Source: a bacterium
GTDB lineage: Bacteria > Eremiobacterota > Eremiobacteria > Baltobacterales > Baltobacteraceae
Length of the DNA stretch: 13,780 bases
Direction: 5' to 3'
Assembly: GCA_021781095.1 (NCBI GenBank)
Contig: JAJXXM010000017.1
Span: forward strand, 5,568-19,347
Positions 6,724 through 13,777 of the stretch are shown in pieces. A model generated the notes under the pieces. That model was not told the DNA's origin and did no database searches. It was given only the letters and a program-made list of their open reading frames with translations. A program made the position numbers and the translations under genes. Position 1 is the stretch's first letter, and every line of letters begins with the position of its first letter.

Positions 6724-7921
6724 CCTTCAAGAGCGCGTCGTCGCGCTGCGCGGAGGAATCGGAAGCGTCCCCGGCGTCCGCGTCAGCGGCGTGCACGCCG
6801 GCATCAAACGGCGCAAACGTGACCTCGCGTTGATCGTCTTCGAGCGCGAGCAAGCCTGCGCCGCAGTGGTGACGACGAACGACGTCAAGGCGGCGCCGAT
6901 TACCGTCAGCAACGAGCACCTCGCATCGGGGCGCGGCGTCCGCGCGATCGTCTGTAATTCGGGTTGTGCCAACGCCTGTACCGGGGAGCGCGGCGAGCGC
7001 GACGCGCGCGCGAGCGCGGCACAAGCCGCGGCGTTACTCGATGTGGCGCCGCAACAGGTGATCGTGGCATCAACCGGGGTCATTGGCGTGCCGTTACCGC
7101 TCGATCGCGTTCAACGCGGTCTGGAACGCTGCGTCGATCAACTCGACGAAGGTCTGAAGGCCGCTCACGATGCCGCCGAAGCGATCATGACGACCGATCG
7201 CGTGCCGAAGCTCTCGGCGTACGCGTTCTATCACGAAGGGAAGCGCTATACGCTCGGCGGCATCGCCAAAGGCTCGGGAATGATCGCTCCAAATATGGCG
7301 ACGATGTTGGCCTTCCTCGCCACCGATTTTCCCATCGCGCGGGAGGCGCTGCAGGGTTCGCTTGCCGCCGCGGTAGATGGAACGTTCAATATGATCTCGG
7401 TCGACGGCGATATGTCGACCAACGACGCGGTGTATCTCTGCGCGCCGCAAGGAACGCAACCGCCGCCGCCGATCTTCGATCACGTTCTGGGAAAGGTCGC
7501 GCTCGATCTTGCGTTGGCGATGGTCGACGACGGCGAGGGAGCGACGAAGCGCATGGAGATTCGCGTCGTCGGTGCGCGCGAAACGGCGCAGGCACGTGCG
7601 CTCGCGCGAGCGGTCGTCAATTCAAACTTAGTGAAGACCGCGCTCTATGGTGAGGACCCGAATTGGGGACGAATCGTCGCTGCGGCGGGAGCCGCCCGTG
7701 CCGGGTTCGATCCGCACCAATGGTCGCTCGCCCTGAACGGTCGTAGTTGGGTGGAGCGCGACGGTATCGAAACGCTCACCGAAGCGGAGGCGCATCGCGA
7801 ACTCGAAGAGCGCGAGATCGTGGTGACGCTCGATCTCGGGCTCGGCGAGGCGACGGCGACGGCGTGGGGCTGCGATCTCTCCCGCGACTACGTGCGTATC
7901 AATGCGAGCTATCGTACGTGA
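6701..7921 (+). CDS. argJ: Bifunctional ornithine acetyltransferase / N-acetylglutamate synthase
   Basis: ArgJ transfers the acetyl group from N-acetylornithine to glutamate, closing the acetyl cycle; bifunctional members also use acetyl-CoA. The precursor is 406 residues. It cleaves itself before a nucleophilic threonine, seen here as T201 in KGSGMIAPNMATML (190-203). STGVIG (124-129) supplies the oxyanion region, and EDPNWGR and the C-terminal RINASYRT are also typical. The loop CNSGCANACTG (85-95) has Cys where Asn or Gly is usual. The ATG at 6701 overlaps argC by 23 bases and has a strong Shine-Dalgarno. It overlaps argD by GTGA. No argA is present here, which fits a bifunctional enzyme, but motifs alone cannot separate bifunctional from monofunctional ArgJ. 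Confidence 0.96.
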   Translation: MLAPSPPDLQERVVALRGGIGSVPGVRVSGVHAGIKRRKRDLALIVFEREQACAAVVTTNDVKAAPITVSNEHLASGRGVRAIVCNSGCANACTGERGERDARASAAQAAALLDVAPQQVIVASTGVIGVPLPLDRVQRGLERCVDQLDEGLKAAHDAAEAIMTTDRVPKLSAYAFYHEGKRYTLGGIAKGSGMIAPNMATMLAFLATDFPIAREALQGSLAAAVDGTFNMISVDGDMSTNDAVYLCAPQGTQPPPPIFDHVLGKVALDLALAMVDDGEGATKRMEIRVVGARETAQARALARAVVNSNLVKTALYGEDPNWGRIVAAAGAARAGFDPHQWSLALNGRSWVERDGIETLTEAEAHRELEEREIVVTLDLGLGEATATAWGCDLSRDYVRINASYRT

Positions 7922-9111
7922 ACGACTCGGCGCTGCTCGAAAACTATTCACGCGCACCGGTGCGGTTCGTCGCCGGCGAAGGCTGCGAGCTGATCGACGA
8001 GAACGGCCGCCGCTATCTCGACGGAATTGCCGGAATTGCGGTCTGCGCGCTCGGTCACGCGCATCCGGGGATTGCGGATGCGGTCGCACGGCAAGCGCGG
8101 CGATTGGTGCATGCGAGTAACCTCTATTATCACGAACCCTCGGGCGAGCTCGCGGCAGAACTGACCGAGCGTTCGGGTTTCGCTCGCGCGTTTTTCTGTA
8201 ACTCCGGAACCGAGGCGAATGAGGCCGCGATCAAACTCGCGCGCAAAGCGGCGTATCGGCGGGGCGAGCACGAACGCACCACGATTCTCGCCTTTACCGG
8301 CGGCTTTCACGGCCGCACCCTTGGAGCGCTCGCCGCGACGGCGAATCCCGAGTATAAAGTCGGCTTCGAACCGCTTCCCGGCGGCTTCGCGTGGGCGCCG
8401 TTCAACGAGATCGACGCGCTCGACGCCGCGATCGACGAACGCACCGCTGCGTGCATCGTCGAACCCGTTCAGGGTGAGAGCGGCGTTCACCCCGCGCGCA
8501 CCGATTTTCTCAACGAACTCCGGCGGCTCTGCAGCGAGCGCGGTGCCCTGCTGATCTTCGATGAAGTGCAATGCGGAATGGGGCGCTTGGGAAATCTGTT
8601 CGCGTTCGAAAGTGTCGGCGTACGCCCCGACGTCATCACCATGGCAAAAGCGCTCGGGAACGGCCTGCCGATCGGTGCGATGCTCGTCGATGCGGCGCAT
8701 GTCGAGGCCCTGCAGCCCGGCGATCACGGATCGACCTTCGGCGGCTCCCCCGTCAGCGCCGCGGCGGCACTCGCGCATCTGCGGATTCGCGACGTCCTCG
8801 ATCTGGATACGCACGTGCGCGCGGTCGGTCGTTACGCGTTCGAGCGACTGAGCGAGTTGGCGCTGAGCTTTCCGTCGTATTTTGACGTGCCGCGCGGGCG
8901 AGGACTCCTCCTCGGCCTGCCGGTGCGCGAACCCTATCGCGCCGCCGAGATCGTCGGCGCGGCGCGCGATCGTGGGGTCTTACTTGGGCTCGGCGGTGGA
9001 AATACCGTGCGCCTCGCACCACCCTTGATCGTCACGACCGAAGAGATCGATCGTCTTCTCGAGGCGATACGCGCGGTTGCTGCGGGGATGCTCGCTCTCG
9101 CTGCGAAGTAG
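7918..9111 (+). CDS. argD: Acetylornithine aminotransferase
   Basis: ArgD is a PLP-dependent class III aminotransferase that converts N-acetylglutamate semialdehyde to N-acetylornithine with glutamate as donor. The 397-residue length is normal. Visible motifs are LDGIAGIAV (34-42), the cofactor phosphate-binding loop NSGTEANEAAIK (95-106), GGFHGRT (128-134), EPVQGESG (182-189), FDEVQCGMGR (214-223, with D215 contacting the pyridine nitrogen) and the Schiff-base lysine K244 in MAKALGNGLP. GDHGSTFGG follows. The GTG at 7918 overlaps the argJ stop (GTGA) with no clear Shine-Dalgarno, suggesting coupling. Relatives also act in lysine synthesis (succinyl-DAP), so a dual role is possible; context points to arginine. 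Confidence 0.95.
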   Translation: MNDSALLENYSRAPVRFVAGEGCELIDENGRRYLDGIAGIAVCALGHAHPGIADAVARQARRLVHASNLYYHEPSGELAAELTERSGFARAFFCNSGTEANEAAIKLARKAAYRRGEHERTTILAFTGGFHGRTLGALAATANPEYKVGFEPLPGGFAWAPFNEIDALDAAIDERTAACIVEPVQGESGVHPARTDFLNELRRLCSERGALLIFDEVQCGMGRLGNLFAFESVGVRPDVITMAKALGNGLPIGAMLVDAAHVEALQPGDHGSTFGGSPVSAAAALAHLRIRDVLDLDTHVRAVGRYAFERLSELALSFPSYFDVPRGRGLLLGLPVREPYRAAEIVGAARDRGVLLGLGGGNTVRLAPPLIVTTEEIDRLLEAIRAVAAGMLALAAK

Positions 9112-9117
9112 GGAGCC

Positions 9118-9768
9118 ATGAAGACGATTGAGGAATTGCGCCGACTCCCATCGCCCGCGCCGCGCCCGCAAGCGCTTGCGTTCGACGGCACCTCGCTCTG
9201 GATGGGCTCCGTCGAGACGGGGCGACTCTACGCGATCGATCCGCTGCACTGGACCGTCCACGACGAGATGCAGGCCCCCGGCATGCCGTGGGGGATGACC
9301 GTCGTCGGCGGCGAGATGCGCGTCGTCTGTGGCTTCGGCGAGAACGACGATCGCTATATCTGTCGTTTTATTCCGGGGCACGGATTCAAAGAGAATGAAA
9401 AAATTGCGTGTCCGGAATTTACGGGTTCGCAGTTAGGGTATGATGGCGAGATGCTCTTTCTCTCGCAATTTTATAACAGTCGCGTCCTCGAACTCGACGC
9501 GCGCGGAAATATCGTGCGCAGTATCGCCGCTCCGCGACAGATATGCGGACAGACGATCCTCGACGGGACGATCTATTTATTGACGGTGGAAGACGAAACG
9601 AAGCCGGAGTATTTCATCACCGAGGTCGACGCTCGCGGCACCCTTCCGCGCGTCCGCGATCTCGCCGTCGTCCCGTTTCACGCCCGCTCGCTCGCCTTCG
9701 ACGGTTCGCGATTCTGGACGAGCCATCGCGAAGCGCACGAAATCGTCGCGTTCGCCGACCCGCGCTAG
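9118..9768 (+). CDS. Small beta-propeller-like protein of unknown function
   Basis: I do not recognise a specific family. The 216-residue protein has repeated propeller-like strand pairs such as ALAFDGTSLWMGS (19-31) with RLYAIDP, the LGYDGEMLFLSQ region with RVLELDARGN, and SLAFDGSRFWTSH with EIVAFADP. This resembles SMP-30, YncE or Vgb-type proteins, though it is short for a full propeller. There is no signal peptide or membrane segment, so it is probably cytoplasmic. The ATG at 9118 is six bases after argD; GGGAG is only two or three bases away, so initiation may be coupled. Codons at 9381-9600 look more AT-rich than in the arg genes. It may bind or hydrolyse a small metabolite, but no catalytic residues can be assigned. 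It ends five bases before the convergent transporter gene. Confidence 0.75.
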   Translation: MKTIEELRRLPSPAPRPQALAFDGTSLWMGSVETGRLYAIDPLHWTVHDEMQAPGMPWGMTVVGGEMRVVCGFGENDDRYICRFIPGHGFKENEKIACPEFTGSQLGYDGEMLFLSQFYNSRVLELDARGNIVRSIAAPRQICGQTILDGTIYLLTVEDETKPEYFITEVDARGTLPRVRDLAVVPFHARSLAFDGSRFWTSHREAHEIVAFADPR

Positions 9769-9773
9769 TCGCC

Positions 9774-11027
9774 TTACTCGAGCGCCTCGTCGCGGCGTTC
9801 GGGAGTGACGGCAAACCCGACCGCCGCTAATACGGCGACCGCGGCGAGGACGACGATGGCGATCGCCGCGAGCGCGCGCGCGTAGTCGGCGCCCCCGCTC
9901 GGTAAGGCAAAGGACGTTGCGGCGATCGTTGCCTCGATCTGCGCGGCACCCGCAGAGAGCAGGTTGCCGAGTTGGTAGACGGTCCCCGGGAAATAGCCGC
10001 GTAGCAGCGGCGGCGATATCTCGTTGAGATGCGCCGGTACGATTCCCCACGCTCCCTGCACCGCAAATTGCATCGCAAAGGCACCCGCGGCGAGGGCGGG
10101 GATACCGCCGGCGAACGCCCAGAGTGGAATCGCCGCTACGCCCAGCAACGCCGCAACGATAATGCCGACGCGGCGCCCGACGCGCTGCGAGAGCGCGCCG
10201 AAAGCGATGCCGCCGAGAATCGCACCGATCGCGGCCACGATCGCTAAGAACGAGACGACGCTCGGTGAAAAGCCGTGTTGCTTCTGAAGAAAAGTCGCGT
10301 AGAGATCTTGCGTTCCGTGCGACATAAAGTTGAATGCCGTCATAAAGAGCACGGCGTAGAGCATGAGCGGCAGAGACGTAACGGTTGCGATGCCGCGCCG
10401 ATTGACGATATCGGGGCCTTTACTGGTGGCGGCCCACGTCGGCGATTCCTCGACGTGACGGCGGATGAAGAAGAGCAAGATGGCGGGGAGAACGCCGATG
10501 ATAAAAAGCGCGCGCCAGCCCCACGGCGTCCACGTAAACACGACGAAGTTTGCGACCGCAGCGAGCAGATAGCCGACCATGTAGCCTTCTTGGAGGAGGC
10601 CGCTGAGGATGCCGCGCGTCTTCGTAGGGAGGCTCTCCATCGCCAATGCCGCGCCGAGCCCCCATTCGCCGCCCATGGCGACACCGAAGAGTACCCGCAG
10701 GATGAGAAAGACCGTATAATTCGGCGAAAATGCAGTGGCGAATTCGAGAAGCGAAAAGAGCGCGATATCGATCATCAACGGCAAGCGACGCCCGAACGTG
10801 TCGCCGAGCGCGCCGAAAAGGATCGCGCCGAACGGGCGTGCGGCGAGCGTGAGCGTTATCGCGAGGACGATCTCGGGGATCGAGCGATGAAAATCTGCGG
10901 CGATCTTCGTGACGACGAAGGTGACGATGAAAAAGTCGAAGGCGTCGAGCGTCCAGCCTAAAAAGGCGGCGATAAAACTCGTTTTTGCACGTCTATCGAG
11001 CGAACGGAGCGCCGCGAGCGTACCCAC
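9774..11027 (-). CDS. MFS monocarboxylate:H+ symporter, JEN/SHS-like
   Basis: This is an inner-membrane major facilitator of 417 residues with about 12 hydrophobic segments and a short Arg-rich N-terminus. GWTLDAFDFF (24-33) lies in the first membrane helix. The MFS motif A is GALGDTFGRR (72-81), repeated in degenerate form as GALSQRVGRR (277-286) in the second half. The segment N233-F-M-S-H-G-T-Q-D-L-Y-A-T245 matches the NXX[S/T]HX[S/T]QDXXXT motif described for yeast Jen1-type lactate/pyruvate permeases, so a short monocarboxylate is the likely substrate. The GTG at 11027 lies six bases after the lipoprotein stop with weak AAAAGAA purines upstream. It is last in the thrS-lipoprotein-transporter run. 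Exact substrate is inferred. Confidence 0.86.
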   Translation of the reverse strand: MGTLAALRSLDRRAKTSFIAAFLGWTLDAFDFFIVTFVVTKIAADFHRSIPEIVLAITLTLAARPFGAILFGALGDTFGRRLPLMIDIALFSLLEFATAFSPNYTVFLILRVLFGVAMGGEWGLGAALAMESLPTKTRGILSGLLQEGYMVGYLLAAVANFVVFTWTPWGWRALFIIGVLPAILLFFIRRHVEESPTWAATSKGPDIVNRRGIATVTSLPLMLYAVLFMTAFNFMSHGTQDLYATFLQKQHGFSPSVVSFLAIVAAIGAILGGIAFGALSQRVGRRVGIIVAALLGVAAIPLWAFAGGIPALAAGAFAMQFAVQGAWGIVPAHLNEISPPLLRGYFPGTVYQLGNLLSAGAAQIEATIAATSFALPSGGADYARALAAIAIVVLAAVAVLAAVGFAVTPERRDEALE

Positions 11028-11033
11028 GTTCTT

Positions 11034-11969
11034 TTACGGCGAGGCCGATGCCGCCGGGCTCGCGTCGGTGCTTGGAGCCTGGCTCGCACTCGCGCTCGGG
11101 GTCGCGCCGGTGGTCGGGCTCGCGCTCGGGCTCGGCGACGTTTTTGTGGGACGCTCGTCGCCGTAGAGGACGAGGAGCCACGTTTCGCCTTTCTTCACCA
11201 GCAACTTCGGTGTGACGAAGGAAAAGGTGAGTCTATTTTTTTTCAGCGTCGAGCGATCGTAGGTGCCGATGAACGTGTCGACGGATTTCTTCTTCAAGTG
11301 CACTTCTTGAAAGAGTTGAACGGCGAAGCCGCGGCCGGCGACCTGAGCCTTGGGAAGCGTGTACTCGACGCGCGCTCCTCCGAAGATCGTGGTATCGGCG
11401 CTCGTGGTCAAGCGAAGCGCGACGAGGACGACGGTGCCGGCACTCTTAGTATCGGGTTTCACCATCGGCGGGGCATCGCTCGTGAGTGCCTCGATGTGGA
11501 GCGTGATCTGCGGTCCCGTCGGCACCGCGCTCGGCGAGGCGCTCGGTGCCCCCGATGCGCCCGGCGAGGGAGAAGCGGTTGGCGTCGGTGTCGGGGTCGG
11601 GCTCGGGCTCGGACTCGGCGTCGGCGGTTTCGATGATGCGCCGGGCGAGGGCGAGGTGCTCGGGCTCGGGGATGGGAGCGGCAGATTGAAGGCGATCTCG
11701 CAGGTAAACCCTTTGCTTGCCGGGCAGGGCAGCCCCGAGGGCGCCTGCGATATCGGATAGGTCACCGTGTCGCCGGGGGGAGGCGTCGGGCGCGGCACGG
11801 TTTTACCGGGCGACGCGGCCGGATTGACGGGGGGGCTCGCTCCAACCCCTCCGGGCGGCGTGAAGCCGTTCGGCGCGGCGGTGCCGCCGCTTGCGAAGTT
11901 CCCCGAGCAGGCGCCGAGTGCGAGCGTGAATGCGAGAGCGGCGAGCGCCGCGAGCGGCCTCCGCTTCAT
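11034..11969 (-). CDS. Ser/Pro-rich lipoprotein of unknown function
   Basis: This 311-residue protein starts MKRRPLAALAALAF, with a basic n-region, a hydrophobic core and the lipobox LGAC (Cys21), so it should be lipidated and anchored outside the inner membrane. After an Ala/Pro/Gly stretch comes a short segment with two cysteines (C82, C90), then a Ser/Pro/Thr low-complexity linker (about 98-152). A folded, beta-rich domain follows at about 153-273 (ITLHIEAL, TVVLVALRL, WLLVLYGDE), and a second Ser/Pro/Ala tail (274-311). I do not recognise the folded domain; it could be a cohesin-like or other extracytoplasmic beta-sandwich. The ATG at 11969 overlaps the thrS stop (ATGA); a longer upstream open frame is discarded because it would bury the signal peptide. 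The transporter gene follows after six bases. Confidence 0.85.
   Translation of the reverse strand: MKRRPLAALAALAFTLALGACSGNFASGGTAAPNGFTPPGGVGASPPVNPAASPGKTVPRPTPPPGDTVTYPISQAPSGLPCPASKGFTCEIAFNLPLPSPSPSTSPSPGASSKPPTPSPSPSPTPTPTPTASPSPGASGAPSASPSAVPTGPQITLHIEALTSDAPPMVKPDTKSAGTVVLVALRLTTSADTTIFGGARVEYTLPKAQVAGRGFAVQLFQEVHLKKKSVDTFIGTYDRSTLKKNRLTFSFVTPKLLVKKGETWLLVLYGDERPTKTSPSPSASPTTGATPSASASQAPSTDASPAASASP
11037..11150 (-). repeat. Low-complexity C-terminal tail of the lipoprotein
   Basis: The last 38 codons encode a Ser/Pro/Ala/Thr tail (SPSPSASPTT and SASASQAPS are samples). It uses repeated GCTCGG-type hexamers on the plus strand. It probably forms an extended, unstructured tail. Confidence 0.7.
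11514..11678 (-). repeat. Ser/Pro/Thr low-complexity linker of the lipoprotein
   Basis: Residues 98-152 are almost entirely Pro, Ser, Thr, Ala and Gly in alternating PSPSP and PTPTPT runs. At DNA level this gives imperfect GGGCTCGGGCTC hexamer repeats, prone to length change by slippage. Such linkers usually span the cell wall or periplasm between the lipid anchor and a folded domain. Confidence 0.75.
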
Positions 11970-13702
11970 CGGCGGCGCGCCTCGATCTCGGCGCGCAATT
12001 CGTCGGCGAAGGCGTGCAACGTCACCGTGCGCTTCTCCTCGACACCGCGTTGGTTCACGTTGACGGTGCCGTCGGCGAACTCTTGTTTCCCGACGACGAG
12101 AATGTACGGCACGCGTTGCGTCCTCCAATGGCGGATTTTATAACCGATTTTTTCGTTGCTCTCATCGACTTGCGCGCGGAAGCCCTGGTCGTGCAACGAA
12201 CGGGCGACGGCGCGCGCGTACTCGAGCTGATGTTCGGAGATCGGCGCGACGACCGCCTGAATCGGAGCGAGCCAGGTTGGGAAGGCGCCGCCGTAATGTT
12301 CGATGAGCAGGCCGAAGAAGCGTTCCATCGAGCCGGCGAGCGCGCGATGGATCATTACGGGAACGTGTTCGTTTCCGTCGCTTCCGCGGTATTTTAAATC
12401 GAAGCGCTGCGGCAGCACGAAATCGACCTGCACGGTACCGAGCTGCCATTTGCGCCCGATCGCGTCACGCACGTTGATGTCGAGTTTCGGCCCGTAGAAC
12501 GCACCGCCGCCGTCGTCGATCTCGAATGCGACGCCCTTGCCGGCGAGAGCCGCACGAATCGCATTCTCGGCGATCTCGTCGGTCTCGACACGATCCTTCG
12601 CCTCGCGCCGCGAAAGGACGTACTGAAAATCGATGAATCCGAAAGCATCCATCAGGCGTAGCGCTTCGTCAAGCGTCTGTTCGAACTCCGCCTGGAGCTG
12701 CTCGGGCATACAAAAGAGATGCGCGTCATCCTGCGTGAAGCCGCGCACGCGGGTGAGACCGTGGAGCACGCCGCTGCGCTCGTAGCGATAGACCGTGCCG
12801 AATTCGGAGTAGCGAATCGGCAACTCACGATAGGAGCGCGGTTTGTCGCGATAGATCAGGATGTGCCCGGGGCAGTTCATCGGCTTCAGGCGAAAACGCT
12901 GCTCCTCTACCTCGAGCGCTCCGAACATATTCTGAGCGTAATTGTCGAGGTGTCCCGAGATTGCGTAGAGGCGCTCGCTCATGACGTGCGGAGTGACGAC
13001 GGGTTGATAGCCGCGCTCGCGTAGGCCTTCGCGAATAAATTGCTCGACGATTCCGCGCACCGTGGCGCCCTTCGGATGCCAGAAAATGAGGCCGCCACCG
13101 GCGTCCTCCTCGATTGAGAAGAGATCGAGCTCGACCCCGAGCTTCCGATGGTCGCGCTTCTGCGCTTCCTCAATCTGCGCGAGGTAGGCGTCGAGTTGCT
13201 CCTTCGTCGGCCAGGCGGTGCCGTAGATCCGCTGCAACATCGCGTTCTTCTCGTCGCCGCGCCAGTACGCGCCGGCGACCGAGGTGAGTTTGAGGGCGCG
13301 GAGTTCGCCGGTCCGCTCGGCGTGGCCGCCGCGGCAGAGATCGGTAAACTCGCCGATGGTATAGAGCGTGACCGGCTCGCCTTCGGGAATGCCCTTCGCG
13401 AGTTCGACCTTATACGGATTATTTTTAAACCGGTCGATCGCTTGCTCGCGCGTGACCCGCTCCCCCGTCATCGGATAGTTCGCGGCGACGATCTCGCGCA
13501 TCCGCGCCTCGAGCCGCTCGATATCCTCCGGCGTAAACGGCGTCGCGCGGTCGAAATCATAATAGAAGCCATTCTCGATCGCCGGGCCGATGGTCGGCTT
13601 GGCGTCGGGGAAGCAATCTTGCACCGCGTACGCGAGAACGTGCGCGGCCGTATGGCGGAGCGCGGCGAGGGCCGCCTCTTGCGCCTGGTCGTTATCGGGC
13701 AT
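11966..13702 (-). CDS. thrS: Threonyl-tRNA synthetase lacking the N-terminal TGS domain
   Basis: ThrRS activates threonine and charges tRNA-Thr. This protein is 578 residues instead of about 640. It opens in the editing domain with RHTAAH (editing histidines H17 and H21, the E. coli H73/H77 equivalents); the second editing pair is C123 and H127 in CRGGH (usually CRGPH). The class II core has PMNCPGH (C277), YRYERSG (305-311, motif 2), FTQDDAH (H328) and VMIHRAL (H452). C277, H328 and H452 are the catalytic zinc ligands, and the anticodon-binding domain follows to the end (ESNEKIGYKIR). The ATG at 13702 is the only usable start: the frame upstream has a TAA at 13762-13760 and no ATG, GTG or TTG between. 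No Shine-Dalgarno is well placed. It overlaps the lipoprotein gene by ATGA. Confidence 0.96.
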   Translation of the reverse strand: MPDNDQAQEAALAALRHTAAHVLAYAVQDCFPDAKPTIGPAIENGFYYDFDRATPFTPEDIERLEARMREIVAANYPMTGERVTREQAIDRFKNNPYKVELAKGIPEGEPVTLYTIGEFTDLCRGGHAERTGELRALKLTSVAGAYWRGDEKNAMLQRIYGTAWPTKEQLDAYLAQIEEAQKRDHRKLGVELDLFSIEEDAGGGLIFWHPKGATVRGIVEQFIREGLRERGYQPVVTPHVMSERLYAISGHLDNYAQNMFGALEVEEQRFRLKPMNCPGHILIYRDKPRSYRELPIRYSEFGTVYRYERSGVLHGLTRVRGFTQDDAHLFCMPEQLQAEFEQTLDEALRLMDAFGFIDFQYVLSRREAKDRVETDEIAENAIRAALAGKGVAFEIDDGGGAFYGPKLDINVRDAIGRKWQLGTVQVDFVLPQRFDLKYRGSDGNEHVPVMIHRALAGSMERFFGLLIEHYGGAFPTWLAPIQAVVAPISEHQLEYARAVARSLHDQGFRAQVDESNEKIGYKIRHWRTQRVPYILVVGKQEFADGTVNVNQRGVEEKRTVTLHAFADELRAEIEARRR

Positions 13703-13746
13703 CCCTGCGGGTTCGGCGCCGATAGGGGGGCGGGCCTTGCGCCGCC

Positions 13747-13766
13747 GCCTTAATGACTCTTAAGGC
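13747..13766. repeat. Palindrome A upstream of thrS
   Basis: GCCTTAA (13747-13753) and TTAAGGC (13760-13766) form a perfect 7-base inverted repeat around TGACTC, 44 bases upstream of the thrS start. No U-run follows on the minus strand, so it is not an ordinary terminator. It could be an operator or part of a leader structure. Confidence 0.5.
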
Positions 13767-13777
13767 TTCCATAAGCC
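13764..13777. repeat. Palindrome B upstream of thrS, overlapping palindrome A
   Basis: GGCTT (13764-13768) and AAGCC (13773-13777) form a perfect 5-base stem with a 4-base loop. It shares positions 13764-13766 with palindrome A, so in RNA the two stems could not both form fully. The window ends three bases later, which limits interpretation. Confidence 0.35.

Noticed and set aside
9700..9800. Rho-independent terminator between the convergent operons
   Set aside because: No stem followed by a T-run is visible on either strand.
11514..11678. CRISPR or tandem-repeat array
   Set aside because: The repeats are imperfect hexamers without spacers and encode the Ser/Pro linker of a lipoprotein.
11970..12128. 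53-codon N-terminal extension of the lipoprotein
   Set aside because: It is Arg-rich, lies inside thrS and would place the signal peptide internally.
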